From Rhizobium sp. Root708 (GTDB lineage Bacteria; Pseudomonadota; Alphaproteobacteria; Rhizobiales; Rhizobiaceae), in assembly GCF_001429725.1 (NCBI RefSeq), contig NZ_LMHV01000013.1, positions 1 to 58,153 on the forward strand: a stretch of DNA of 58,153 nucleotides. Direction: 5' to 3'. Below the pieces are notes generated by a model that saw only the letters and a list, made by a program, of their open reading frames with translations, had not been told where the DNA came from and ran no database searches. A program made the position numbers and the translations under genes. Positions 9,381-16,935 of the stretch are shown here, piece by piece (position 1 is the first letter of the stretch; each line of letters starts with the position of its first letter).

Positions 9381-9737
9381 GTCTTTCGGACCGGTGATGT
9401 TCGTGATTGGCCCGGGTGGTCATTGATGTCCCCTCGCGTCATTCGGCCAGGTCGTCGCCGCAAAATGAATTAGAGAATGATGAAGTAAGAGCGATGAAAA
9501 GCGAATCGGTCGCAGATCGGTCCTCCTGCCGTCGCTTTCGCTCAATTGCCGCCTGCGCGATCCCGGCCGGTCGTCCTTCGCAGGGCAGTGCCCCGCTTGA
9601 CCTGCCCAACAGGGATGCTCGGCCGCAGTTGCGGCAGTCCGGCCGCCCCGCGGTCCGGGAGATGTCTTCGAGAAAAAAATGAAGACAGGAAGGGTCGGCA
9701 AGGCGCTGGCCCGAAACTCTCCCGAAAGGACAGTCCC
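9381..9737. other. Long GC-rich leader before the ParB-domain gene
   Basis: This stretch of about 356 bp holds no gene I can support. Its second half (about 9530-9700) is GC-rich with several short inverted repeats rich in GGCCG and CCGG, then runs into GAAAGGA before ATG 9738. Similar structured leaders precede the DUF1419, 54765 and ArdC genes, so it may be a transcribed 5' untranslated region. Confidence 0.4.
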
Positions 9738-11471
9738 ATGCAGATCAAGACGATCGATCCCCGCGCCCTGAAGGAAAATCCCGACCGCATGCGTCAGACA
9801 AAGTCGTCGCCGCAGGCCGATGCGCTGATGCTGGCGACGATCAAGGCCGTCGGTATCGTCCAGCCGCCGGTCGTTGCGCCCGAGGCGGATGGTGGAAATG
9901 GCTACATCATCGATGCCGGCCATCGCCGCGTGCGCCTGGCGATCGAAGCCGGCCTCGAGGAGATAGAGATCCTCGTCGCGGATGCCTCAAACGACAACGG
10001 CGCCATGCGCTCGATGGTCGAAAACAGTGTGCGCGAAGCGTTGAACCCGGTTGACCAATGGCGCGGCATTGAGCGGCTGGTCGCACTCGGCTGGACCGAG
10101 GACGCGATCGCCGTCGCGCTGGCACTCCCCCTCCGCCAGATCCGCAAGCTGCGGCTGCTTGCAAACGTCTTGCCGGCAATGCTGGAACAAATGGCACTGG
10201 GCGACATACCGTCCGAGCAGCAACTTCGGATCATTGCAGCCGCCGGCGAAGGCGAGCAGAAGGAAGTCTGGAAGGCGAACAAGCCGAGGAAGGGCGACAC
10301 CGCAGCCTGGTGGACGATTGCCAATGCCCTGACCAAGAAGCGCATGTTCGCCAAGGATGCGAGCTTCGGCGACGATCTGCGCGAGGCCTATGGCATCGAG
10401 TGGGCAGAGGACCTCTTCGCACCGGCCGATCAGGACAGTCGCTACACAACCAACGTCGAGGGCTTTCTCGGCGCCCAGCATGAATGGATGACCAACAATC
10501 TGCCGAAGCGCGGCGCGATCGTCGAAGTTAACAGCTGGGGCCAACCGGAACTGCCGAAGAAGGCAAGCCAGGTCTACGGCAAGCCCTCGAAATCCGATCA
10601 AGCAGGCCTCTATCTCGATCGCGACGGCAAGGTTCAGACCGTTCACTATCGCATGCCCGAGGCTACCAAGCCTAAGGGCGGCAGTGCCAATGGTGCCGAC
10701 GGTGTCGTTGACAGTGATAACGGGTCGACACCGAAGGCGCGTCCTGACGTCACGCAGAAGGGTCAGGACATGATTGGCGACTTCCGCACCGACGCCCTGC
10801 ACGATGCCCTCAGCCGCGCTCCAATCGAAGACGACATGCTGATGGCAATCCTTGTGCTGGCGTTCGCCGGCCAGAATGTTCGCGTCGACTCCGGCGCAGA
10901 AGGTGGTCTCTATGGCGGTGTGCGCTTCGGCCGCCATGCGGCTCGCCTCGTCACCGAGGATGGCAGGTTGTCTTTCGACATGGACACGGTTCGCGTCGCG
11001 GCACGTGCGGCCCTGATCGATGTGCTCTCGTGCCGGCGCGGCATGTCGAACAGCGGCGTCGTGTCGCGTCTCGCCGGCGAGGCAATTGGCGCGGACGGCT
11101 ACCTGCCGAACATGGGAAGCGAGGAGTTCCTCACATCCCTCTCGCGTCAGGCGCTTGAAAGCGTCGCCAAGGATGCCGGCCTCGAACCGGGAGCACGCGT
11201 CCGCGAGACCCGCTCAGCTCTCGTCACTCACTTCGGAGGCGATGCGAACCTCGTCCATCCCTCTGCTCGGTTCGCGCCGGAGCCGCCGGAGGTCTTCGCC
11301 TTTCTCAAGCACCTTGATCACGACACCGGCCAGCAAGACGAAGTCGAAACCGAGGAGGCCGTTCCCAATGACGAGCATGTCGAGGTCGATGCCTCCGATC
11401 TAGTCGGCTCCGATGAGGAGCCCGGCACGCTCGACGATCACGAAGCGGCTTACGGTATCGCGGCCGAATAA
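9738..11471 (+). CDS. ParB/RepB/Spo0J-type nuclease-domain protein
   Basis: This 577-residue protein has an N-terminal ParB domain (residues about 1-110). IKTIDPRALKENPDRMR opens it, AGHRRVRLAIEAG is the equivalent of the ParB box II nucleotide-binding segment, and MRSMVENSVREALNPVDQWRGIERL is the following helix set with DNA-binding potential. The remaining 450 residues are plasmid-specific and end in a very acidic tail. There is no ParA gene beside it, so it may regulate or protect DNA rather than partition it; solo ParB-domain proteins of this type are common on rhizobial plasmids. The start at 9738 is supported by GAAAGGA 7 bp upstream. A terminator-like hairpin follows. Confidence 0.75.
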   Translation: MQIKTIDPRALKENPDRMRQTKSSPQADALMLATIKAVGIVQPPVVAPEADGGNGYIIDAGHRRVRLAIEAGLEEIEILVADASNDNGAMRSMVENSVREALNPVDQWRGIERLVALGWTEDAIAVALALPLRQIRKLRLLANVLPAMLEQMALGDIPSEQQLRIIAAAGEGEQKEVWKANKPRKGDTAAWWTIANALTKKRMFAKDASFGDDLREAYGIEWAEDLFAPADQDSRYTTNVEGFLGAQHEWMTNNLPKRGAIVEVNSWGQPELPKKASQVYGKPSKSDQAGLYLDRDGKVQTVHYRMPEATKPKGGSANGADGVVDSDNGSTPKARPDVTQKGQDMIGDFRTDALHDALSRAPIEDDMLMAILVLAFAGQNVRVDSGAEGGLYGGVRFGRHAARLVTEDGRLSFDMDTVRVAARAALIDVLSCRRGMSNSGVVSRLAGEAIGADGYLPNMGSEEFLTSLSRQALESVAKDAGLEPGARVRETRSALVTHFGGDANLVHPSARFAPEPPEVFAFLKHLDHDTGQQDEVETEEAVPNDEHVEVDASDLVGSDEEPGTLDDHEAAYGIAAE

Positions 11472-11502
11472 TTGTACCAATCCCTTCCAGATTTTCACAG
11501 CA

Positions 11503-11536
11503 CCGCCGCCGGTTATTCCGGCGGCGGCTTGCTTTT
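11503..11536 (+). terminator. Hairpin after the ParB-domain gene
   Basis: CCGCCGCCGG (11503-11512) and CCGGCGGCGG (11518-11527) form a 10-bp stem with a 5-nt loop, followed by a short, imperfect T-run (GCTTTTC). It fits a terminator or attenuator between the ParB-domain gene and the DUF7007 gene. Confidence 0.6.
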
Positions 11537-11563
11537 CAGGACCTCCAAACAAGGAGCCCGGCC

Positions 11564-12460
11564 ATGAACGGACCCACAACTCTTTCCGCCACTGATCCAA
11601 TGTCCATGTTCCCAGCGACCGATGACGTCGAATTCGGGGTTAGCGCCGACGGATTTCCCGTCGCACGCATCCGCGAAATCCTCCTCGGTATGATTTCCAA
11701 CGGAGGCGGCGCCTTCTTTCTGGCCAGCGCGTGGCGCATCACCAAGCCGCTTGCTGAGGTGCGACATCACCATTTCTATGGCCACGATGGTCGCGTGGCC
11801 GACGAAGCTGCCTTCCGTCTGAGGGTGATCGAAACCGCGGAGCACATGCGGGAACTATCTGCCCTGGCTCGTGTCCAGACACGCATGTCTGCGAGCACGC
11901 CTTGGGGCGGCTCACAGCTGGCGACGATCTATGCCGAGGGAATAGTGAGCCACTCGACCTCAGGGCATGGGGGCTTTCATCTATCACCCGACCGAAATCG
12001 TCAGGTCGACGCATCGGTTCGAAGCGCGGGCGGTTGGTACGAGGAAGATTGCGAATGGGCGATCGTCGCCTTGACGTTCCCGGATCTCTTCACCGGCTAC
12101 GAGCGCCGATGTGCTGACGAAGCTGCTCGCAACAGCGTTCCGGACTATTGGGAGAAGCTTCGCGGCCGCCCGCTCAGTGTCGGCGAATCCTGGTCGAAGG
12201 ATCGTACTGAGTTCGAGCGCGTCCATGCCGACGACTGGGTCGTCATCTCTGCGATAGCATCCAATCAGCATTCCGGCATGACCGAGGTCGTCGCCACCAA
12301 AATTGGCAATCGCGATTTCCAGATTGAGGAACGCCGTTTTCTCGTCAGTCATGATGAGTACGGCGGACGCGGGCGTTTTGGATTTGTCATCGATCTCGCG
12401 CGCCATGCCGCTTATGACGGTCCGTCGAGCTTCGTGGGTTGGAGCACGAGGGCGGCATGA
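11564..12460 (+). CDS. DUF7007 domain protein
   Basis: This 298-residue protein carries the segment I associate with DUF7007 in rhizobial plasmid proteins: STPWGGSQLATIYAEGIVSHSTSGHGGFHLSPDRN, then GGWYEEDCEWAIVALTFPDLF. The histidine-glycine-rich HGGFHL and the EEDCEWA strands are the clearest landmarks. No transmembrane segment or catalytic motif is known for the family. It shares a 4-bp ATGA overlap with the next gene, so the two are likely translationally coupled. The cellular role is unknown; the context is plasmid maintenance or transfer. Confidence 0.7.
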   Translation: MNGPTTLSATDPMSMFPATDDVEFGVSADGFPVARIREILLGMISNGGGAFFLASAWRITKPLAEVRHHHFYGHDGRVADEAAFRLRVIETAEHMRELSALARVQTRMSASTPWGGSQLATIYAEGIVSHSTSGHGGFHLSPDRNRQVDASVRSAGGWYEEDCEWAIVALTFPDLFTGYERRCADEAARNSVPDYWEKLRGRPLSVGESWSKDRTEFERVHADDWVVISAIASNQHSGMTEVVATKIGNRDFQIEERRFLVSHDEYGGRGRFGFVIDLARHAAYDGPSSFVGWSTRAA

Positions 12461-12798
12461 TGGCGCCGGTAATGTCACCTGAAACCCAGCTCTCTCGCAT
12501 GGAAGACGTTCGCCGTCAGACCCAGAGGCAGCTGGAACCCATTGACAGGCAGATCACCCGCCGGATGACGGCAATCTTGCCGCAGCTTGCGCAACGCCAG
12601 ACCGGATACCATCGCGGTAAGGCGCCGGATGGCCGCACCTTACTCGAGCGCTATCGCGTCAACCTTGCCGGGCTAACCGCAGAGCGTCAGCCGGAGGCCG
12701 AAGCGCTATCGAGGAAGCTCGCTCGACAGGACGCTGCGATAGCAGCGCTGCGCGATCGCTTGTCTTCTGCCGGCCCACACGCGTGCCAGGAGGGCTGA
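12457..12798 (+). CDS. Small coiled-coil plasmid protein
   Basis: This 113-residue, highly basic, helical protein (SRMEDVRRQTQRQLEPIDRQITRRM) has a C-terminal coiled coil. Its ATG at 12457 overlaps the TGA of the DUF7007 gene. It ends 4 bp before the start codon of a further gene, which the prophage interrupts, so the three would have formed one operon before phage insertion. I do not recognise a named family. Confidence 0.6.
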   Translation: MMAPVMSPETQLSRMEDVRRQTQRQLEPIDRQITRRMTAILPQLAQRQTGYHRGKAPDGRTLLERYRVNLAGLTAERQPEAEALSRKLARQDAAIAALRDRLSSAGPHACQEG

Positions 12799-12802
12799 TG
12801 AG

Positions 12803-12810
12803 ATGGCTAC
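12803..12810 (+). pseudogene. 5' piece of host gene split by the prophage
   Basis: ATG GCT AC is all that remains on this side of an operon gene: the prophage begins in its third codon. Joining 12810 to 54006, with one copy of the target duplication removed, restores an open frame of 149 codons ending at 54447. The reconstituted protein starts MATIGDLEQKAGIESTDADR. The upstream neighbour ends only 4 bp earlier. Confidence 0.85.
12806..12810 (+). repeat. Target-site duplication, phage right side
   Basis: GCTAC abuts the first phage base (TGT at 12811) and is repeated as GCTAC at 54001-54005 right after the other phage terminus. Five base pairs is the duplication length expected for Mu-type transposition. 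Confidence 0.9.
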
Positions 12811-12825
12811 TGTGGCGCGGCGCGT

Positions 12826-12858
12826 CCTTCTGGACAGATCGGCGTTAGCTTTTGGACA
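12826..12858 (+). promoter_or_regulatory. Transposase-binding sites R1 and R2
   Basis: CCTTCTGGACA at 12826-12836 (R1) lies 15 bp from the right terminus, the same distance as L1 from the left terminus. GCTTTTGGACA at 12848-12858 (R2) repeats it in the same orientation, 22 bp on. They are inferred to be sites bound by the MuA-like transposase, by analogy with Mu attR; no third site was recognised. Confidence 0.8.
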
Positions 12859-12884
12859 CCAAAACACAAATTCTCAGCGTGGCG

Positions 12885-13727
12885 TTAGTCATCAAGATCG
12901 CCATCGGTGTTGAATGCGTCTGTAAGGTTTGGCGTCATGTTGACTAGACGCTCCATATTCAAGCGCAGATTTCTCAGCTCCAAGTTCTTTGCAATCGTCA
13001 GCGCTGCGCCTTCGAGGGCGTCCTGTGCGGTTATGCAAGCCAAAACGCTGCGATAGACCCGGACAAAGTCAACCGGGTATCGCGCTTCCATCTGCGACAT
13101 AGCTGATAGTTTCAGCTGTCTAAGGGAGCTGCGTAGCTCTTGCCCAGTGCCTATCACGATCCGCTGATCGCTGCCGCCTTCGTAGTCTTCAAGCCGGAAC
13201 GACAACCCCCGACCGACCAAATCTGCCGATGCGCCGAAAAACGTCCAGATGTGATCATAGTTCAGAAGGCGAGCTGCAAGAACTTCCACAGCTCCATCGA
13301 ACTGCTTCTTCGCTTGGTCTGCGGCTCGCTGCTCTTCCTGCTCAACGAGGATGTCTGTTTGCTTTCCGATGAAAGTCGCCTGTCGCCGAGACTCCTCGGC
13401 TTGCTCCTTAGCGACCGCTCGATTGTCCTCAAATTCCCGACGCGTCAGTGCTAGTTCGGCTCGTTGCAAAATCACCGCAACTACCAGCCAGAGGAATGCA
13501 AGGGGCGAGAAGGTGCCGGCCCAAAAATCTCCCCAATCGCCGACCTTCTCAAAACACGCACGCCAACTGGTGACCGCGCACCCGGGTTCCTGCCCGGCTA
13601 GAAAAGAGACCGCGAGACCAACCCAAGCGAGAGAGGCCAGCGTCGCACCAAACAACCAAATCACGGATGCCGTCGGCCAGCTCCCCTTCCTGGCTGGTTT
13701 ACCCTTCTGTGGCGCGTGTTCCTGCAT
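12885..13727 (-). CDS. Phage right-end accessory protein, two TM helices plus coiled coil
   Basis: About 280 residues are read from ATG 13727 (AAGGGG upstream); an in-frame TTG at 13760 is the alternative. Two membrane helices lie at about 21-44 (VIWLFGATLASLAWVGLAVSFLAG) and about 66-88 (FWAGTFSPLAFLWLVVAVILQ). A long charged coiled coil follows (about 90-140, LTRREFEDNRAVAKEQAEESRRQ) and then a soluble domain. The membrane-plus-coiled-coil plan with an FW-x-G-x-x-[SP] second helix resembles bacterial membrane proteins sometimes annotated as abortive-infection-like, but I see no catalytic motif. Its stop is about 27 bp from the R2 site, so it is the last phage gene. It is likely lysogenic cargo; the function is unknown. 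Confidence 0.7.
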   Translation of the reverse strand: MQEHAPQKGKPARKGSWPTASVIWLFGATLASLAWVGLAVSFLAGQEPGCAVTSWRACFEKVGDWGDFWAGTFSPLAFLWLVVAVILQRAELALTRREFEDNRAVAKEQAEESRRQATFIGKQTDILVEQEEQRAADQAKKQFDGAVEVLAARLLNYDHIWTFFGASADLVGRGLSFRLEDYEGGSDQRIVIGTGQELRSSLRQLKLSAMSQMEARYPVDFVRVYRSVLACITAQDALEGAALTIAKNLELRNLRLNMERLVNMTPNLTDAFNTDGDLDD

Positions 13728-13866
13728 GTGTGGCCTGCCCCTTTGCACTTCCTCATTCAATGCGCATTAAATCCTGTCATACCAAAGCTGCAAGGCGTGG
13801 CAGTGTCTTCCATGGATTCAGGGGAATTGAAACTTAACGGTCCGTCTGGTCTTGCGACGAAGGACT

Positions 13867-14907
13867 TCAAATCAGCTCGAAAACCGCCGCGTTGTCCTGG
13901 CGCTCTCTCAGGCCTTTGAAAGAGGCGTGGCGCAGCTTTCCGTCATGCGTCCATGCCCGATACTCGATCTCTGCGATGAGTGTCGGCTGCACCCAAACCA
14001 ATTCCTTGCGTCGGCCATCGTACTGTAGCGGTGGTGCCTTACGCTTGATCCGATCGAGCGTGTTGCGGAGCTGCGCGGCTACACGTTCGCTGAAGCCGGT
14101 ACCGACAGAACCCACATAAACCCAATCACTGCCCTTCCGGGCGGCCAACAACAGGCTACCGATGCCGCCTCGGGCTGATAACGAATGCTCGTAGCCGACA
14201 ATCATGAAGCTGTCGCTCTGGATGCACTTGACCTTCACCCATTCGCCAAGCCGGCCTGAGCGGTAGGTGCTGTCCTTGTATTTGGCAATGATGCCTTCAA
14301 GCCCATGCTTGCAGGCGGCGGCGAAGATTTCCCGCCCGTCGCCTTCTATATCTTCGGATAGCCGGATGGCGTCTTGCGATCCTTCAAGAAGCTGCCGCAG
14401 GAAATAGCGCCGCGCCGTCAATTCAAGGCCTCGGATGTCGTGGCCGTCGAAATAGAGAAGGTCGAATGCATACATCACTGATGCTCCCGAGTTCAGTTTG
14501 CCGCCGCGACCACCGAGCGATTGTTGAAGCGCGCTGAAATCCGATCGGCCCTGCTCATCGAGAACGACCGCTTCGCCGTCGAGAATGGCGCTCCCAACCC
14601 CAAGGCGTTTTGCTGCCCCTACGATCGCGGGGAAACGATGTGTCCAATCGTGGCCGCCACGAGTGAGAATCCTGACCTGCTTATTTTGAAGGTGGACAGC
14701 GATGCGGTAGCCGTCCCATTTGATCTCATACAACCAATCTGGGCCAATTGGTGGACGCGGCTTCAGCAGCGCCAAACACGGTTCGACACGCGCCGGCATC
14801 GGGTCCAGTGGGAGGCGCGGCTGGGAAGGATCGCGCGGCTTGCGAACGCGACTGCGAAGCGGTTTATCGTCAGCGACGAGCGGCTTGGAGCGTGGAGACT
14901 TTGCCAT
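13867..14907 (-). CDS. ligD: ATP-dependent DNA ligase, LigD ligase-domain type
   Basis: This 346-residue stand-alone ligase of the LigD family seals DNA nicks and double-strand ends in bacterial non-homologous end joining. The adenylation lysine is K63 in LYEIKWDGYR. AILDGEAVVLDEQG is the motif III region, and EGIIAKYKDSTYRSGRLGEWVKVK holds motifs IV-V. An OB-fold domain follows, with the QPTLIAEIEYRAWTHDGKLRHASFKGLRE ending typical of LigD. Polymerase and phosphoesterase domains of full LigD are absent. It lies inside the prophage between two accessory genes, and no Ku gene is adjacent. The same phage encodes Gam, a Ku homologue, at 45375-45908. I infer a phage end-joining or repair role. 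Confidence 0.85.
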   Translation of the reverse strand: MAKSPRSKPLVADDKPLRSRVRKPRDPSQPRLPLDPMPARVEPCLALLKPRPPIGPDWLYEIKWDGYRIAVHLQNKQVRILTRGGHDWTHRFPAIVGAAKRLGVGSAILDGEAVVLDEQGRSDFSALQQSLGGRGGKLNSGASVMYAFDLLYFDGHDIRGLELTARRYFLRQLLEGSQDAIRLSEDIEGDGREIFAAACKHGLEGIIAKYKDSTYRSGRLGEWVKVKCIQSDSFMIVGYEHSLSARGGIGSLLLAARKGSDWVYVGSVGTGFSERVAAQLRNTLDRIKRKAPPLQYDGRRKELVWVQPTLIAEIEYRAWTHDGKLRHASFKGLRERQDNAAVFELI

Positions 14908-14947
14908 ATGATAAGTACATCAGGCAAAGCTTAAAAAGATAGTGAAT

Positions 14948-15113
14948 ATGGCGACGAGCGACGGAGAGTGTCAGCCACGCTACAGGTGGCGAGAGACATG
15001 GTTGGGCGAATACCACGCGGACTACAAGGGCTTCGATGTACGACAGTCTTTCGGAAGCGGCCCGGCGAGTAGAGGAGCATTTCGAGCGACTGAAAGAGGG
15101 GCATAGCCGATAA
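14948..15113 (+). pseudogene. Possible remnant of a small gene
   Basis: ATG 14948 opens MATSDGECQPRYRWRETW then LGEYHADYKGFDV, which reads like the start of a real protein, but the natural-looking ending (YDSLSEAARRVEEHFERLKEGHSR, stop at 15113) is in another frame. An internal deletion or frameshift would explain this. The stretch lies between the divergent ligase and membrane-peptide genes. No database comparison was possible and the call is tentative. The rest of 14908-15239 shows no gene. Confidence 0.35.
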
Positions 15114-15239
15114 AACATATAGTGGGGTCTGAGCCGCGTTGTTGAAGCCTCGATCTTCTGCCACCTTAGGTACTAGCAGACGGAATCGCCGAACCGGATG
15201 CGGCTAAAGCAAACAACTAACCAACCTTGGAGGAATGAG

Positions 15240-15395
15240 ATGGATGGCGACACACTGAAGTGGGCGATAGGGATTTTGGTTACTGTAGTAATCGGCGTGG
15301 CTGGGGGACTGACAGTATATCGGTCGCGCCAGAGTGCCAAAGCCAGCAGCGGGTCCACCGTAATACAATCAGGTCGGGACACCAATCTTAAATGA
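15240..15395 (+). CDS. 51-residue membrane peptide with C-terminal IQS-x-RDTN motif
   Basis: ATG 15240 follows TTGGAGGA by about 6 bp. One transmembrane helix (about 7-26, KWAIGILVTVVIGVAGGLTVY) is followed by a basic stretch and a short polar tail, ASSGSTVIQSGRDTNLK. The tail matches the N-terminus of the next protein (ASSDSHIIQSARDTNI) at 11 of 16 residues, and 9 of those 11 residues use different codons, so the match is kept at protein level. The gene overlaps its partner by 4 bp (ATGA). Its size and topology would suit a membrane anchor or a membrane-damaging effector that contacts its partner through the shared motif; that is inference. It is likely phage-borne cargo. Confidence 0.7.
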   Translation: MDGDTLKWAIGILVTVVIGVAGGLTVYRSRQSAKASSGSTVIQSGRDTNLK

Positions 15396-16429
15396 CAGAC
15401 CAAAAGGCGAGAGCATCATCCGATAGCCATATTATCCAGAGCGCGCGTGACACGAATATCGGCTTGTCTGCGACGGACATGATGATGGTTTTCGACGCGC
15501 TAAAAAAGGTCATGGACACCTACGCCGAGAACGCACGTGAGATGGTTGAGCAGCGGCTGGATGCGTTTCGGCATCAAGTGCTGGCTCAATTCGTGCCAGG
15601 CGCGCGAGGAAGACCTGAAGCGTTTCGCGACCCCGATTTTCAGTATGTTCTTGGTCGCGCGCAGCAGGCTTTCGCAAGATCTGGGGACAGTGAGCTGGGC
15701 GACATACTGACCGATATGGTAACCGAACGATCAATGCAAAACGACCGCTCTCGCTTGACGCTGACTTTGAATGACGCGATCGAGAAATCTGCCCTGCTCA
15801 CTCGTAATGAGTTCGCAGAACTCGGGCTTGCCCACGTATTCAGACACACGGTCAGGGAGTTTCGGAACTATCAACAGTTTATAAATTTGCTGGGCGCGCT
15901 ACTGCAGTTCGTCCCCGACGTCTCTGTTAAGTCATCCTCGTATGACTACCTAGAGAGCCTCGGAATCGCGAACGTTTCGCCTTTCGAACAAGACTTCATG
16001 CAAATTATCCGAAGCTCGTGTATCGGCGTCGTCAGCAAAGGGTTTGAGAAATCCCGAATAAATTCGGAATGGTGGGCGAGTTATCGGCCATTTTTAGATG
16101 AGAATCTCGTTAGCTGCCTGCATGACTCGACTAAGTTGCAGTTCAAGGTTGGAAATCGAACTGCGTTTCAGGAGCAGGCAGCGAGGCACTTACTGGATGA
16201 GGAAGCCAGTTTTGGGCTTTGGGCAATTTATGAAAGCTCCGCGTTTACACCAGACGAGTTTCGAGAGGTTGTAGGGATGCAACTTCCAAACATCGGCGAT
16301 CTCATCGACGCGTGGGACAAGACACAACTCCGGAGGTTGAAGCTAACGACTGTAGGACAAGCAATAGGCCATGCGGCAGCTCGCAGAATGGGATTGCAGC
16401 CTGCCGACCTTGGTCTTTGGATCACCTGA
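15392..16429 (+). CDS. LPO_1073/Vpar_1526-like protein with N-terminal IQS-x-RDTN motif
   Basis: This 345-residue soluble protein starts MTDQKARASSDSHIIQSARDTN, then continues into a helical region (MMMVFDALKKVMDTYAENAREMVEQRLDAFRHQVLAQF). A segment follows, DPDFQYVLGRAQQAFARSGDSELGDILTDMVTERS, that I associate with the LPO_1073/Vpar_1526 family, whose members also start with short repeated polar motifs. The family has no established biochemical function known to me. Its start overlaps the upstream membrane-peptide gene by 4 bp, implying co-translation. The pair ends at a bidirectional hairpin facing the tail-fibre chaperone gene. GC content is a little lower than in the structural genes, as expected for acquired cargo. 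A defence or sensing role is my inference. Confidence 0.65.
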   Translation: MTDQKARASSDSHIIQSARDTNIGLSATDMMMVFDALKKVMDTYAENAREMVEQRLDAFRHQVLAQFVPGARGRPEAFRDPDFQYVLGRAQQAFARSGDSELGDILTDMVTERSMQNDRSRLTLTLNDAIEKSALLTRNEFAELGLAHVFRHTVREFRNYQQFINLLGALLQFVPDVSVKSSSYDYLESLGIANVSPFEQDFMQIIRSSCIGVVSKGFEKSRINSEWWASYRPFLDENLVSCLHDSTKLQFKVGNRTAFQEQAARHLLDEEASFGLWAIYESSAFTPDEFREVVGMQLPNIGDLIDAWDKTQLRRLKLTTVGQAIGHAAARRMGLQPADLGLWIT

Positions 16430-16438
16430 TTCGCCAAG

Positions 16439-16456
16439 AGCCGCCCTTTAGCGGCT
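16439..16456. terminator. Hairpin between convergent genes
   Basis: AGCCGC (16439-16444) pairs with GCGGCT (16451-16456) around CCTTTA. It sits in the 44-bp gap between the plus-strand accessory gene and the end of the minus-strand tail operon, so it can serve both. The T-run is poor (GCTT), so termination may be weak. Confidence 0.5.
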
Positions 16457-16473
16457 GCTTGAAAGGTCCTCAT

Positions 16474-16935
16474 TTACCGGAGTGGCCACACGATGGCATC
16501 GAAGATCGCCTGAGCAATGCCTATGTCGGCTGCAGCATCGATCGCCGCTTTATTGCTCAGTCGGATCGATTCAATCGCTGCCCCAATCATCTGCCAATTA
16601 ATGTAGGCATCGTTGACCACGTTGGCGACGCCGGCAAGGGTTTCTGCCGTAATTCCAACTTCGGCAGAAAGCATCGGGTAGTCAGCTGGATTCGGCTCAG
16701 CGTCGGCGAGAAAGCGGGAGGCCTCGCCTGCCTTCTGCTGATATGTCATAGCTTGGCCAGCCCCCGGCGTGATGTATCTCAGGCGCTCCGCTTCGGCCTG
16801 GCTGTCTATCGCAGCCTTGAGCGCGGTCTGCACGCCGGCCAGATTTGGCAGAGCCGACAGGCGAAAAGCCTCCAGCTCTGCTTCCTCCTCGGGCGTCATG
16901 TCACGCGTAACCTCGCCATCAAAAATCTTTGTCAT
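16474..16935 (-). CDS. Tail fibre assembly protein (DUF4376-like)
   Basis: This 153-residue protein ends the late tail operon. The segment MTYQQKAGEASRFLADAEPNPADYPMLSAEVGITAETLAGVANVV is typical of the C-terminal domain in phage tail fibre assembly chaperones and related DUF4376 proteins. Its ATG overlaps the tail fibre stop by 4 bp, the usual arrangement of a fibre and its dedicated chaperone. It probably helps fold or trimerise the fibre and is not expected in the virion. Confidence 0.7.
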   Translation of the reverse strand: MTKIFDGEVTRDMTPEEEAELEAFRLSALPNLAGVQTALKAAIDSQAEAERLRYITPGAGQAMTYQQKAGEASRFLADAEPNPADYPMLSAEVGITAETLAGVANVVNDAYINWQMIGAAIESIRLSNKAAIDAAADIGIAQAIFDAIVWPLR

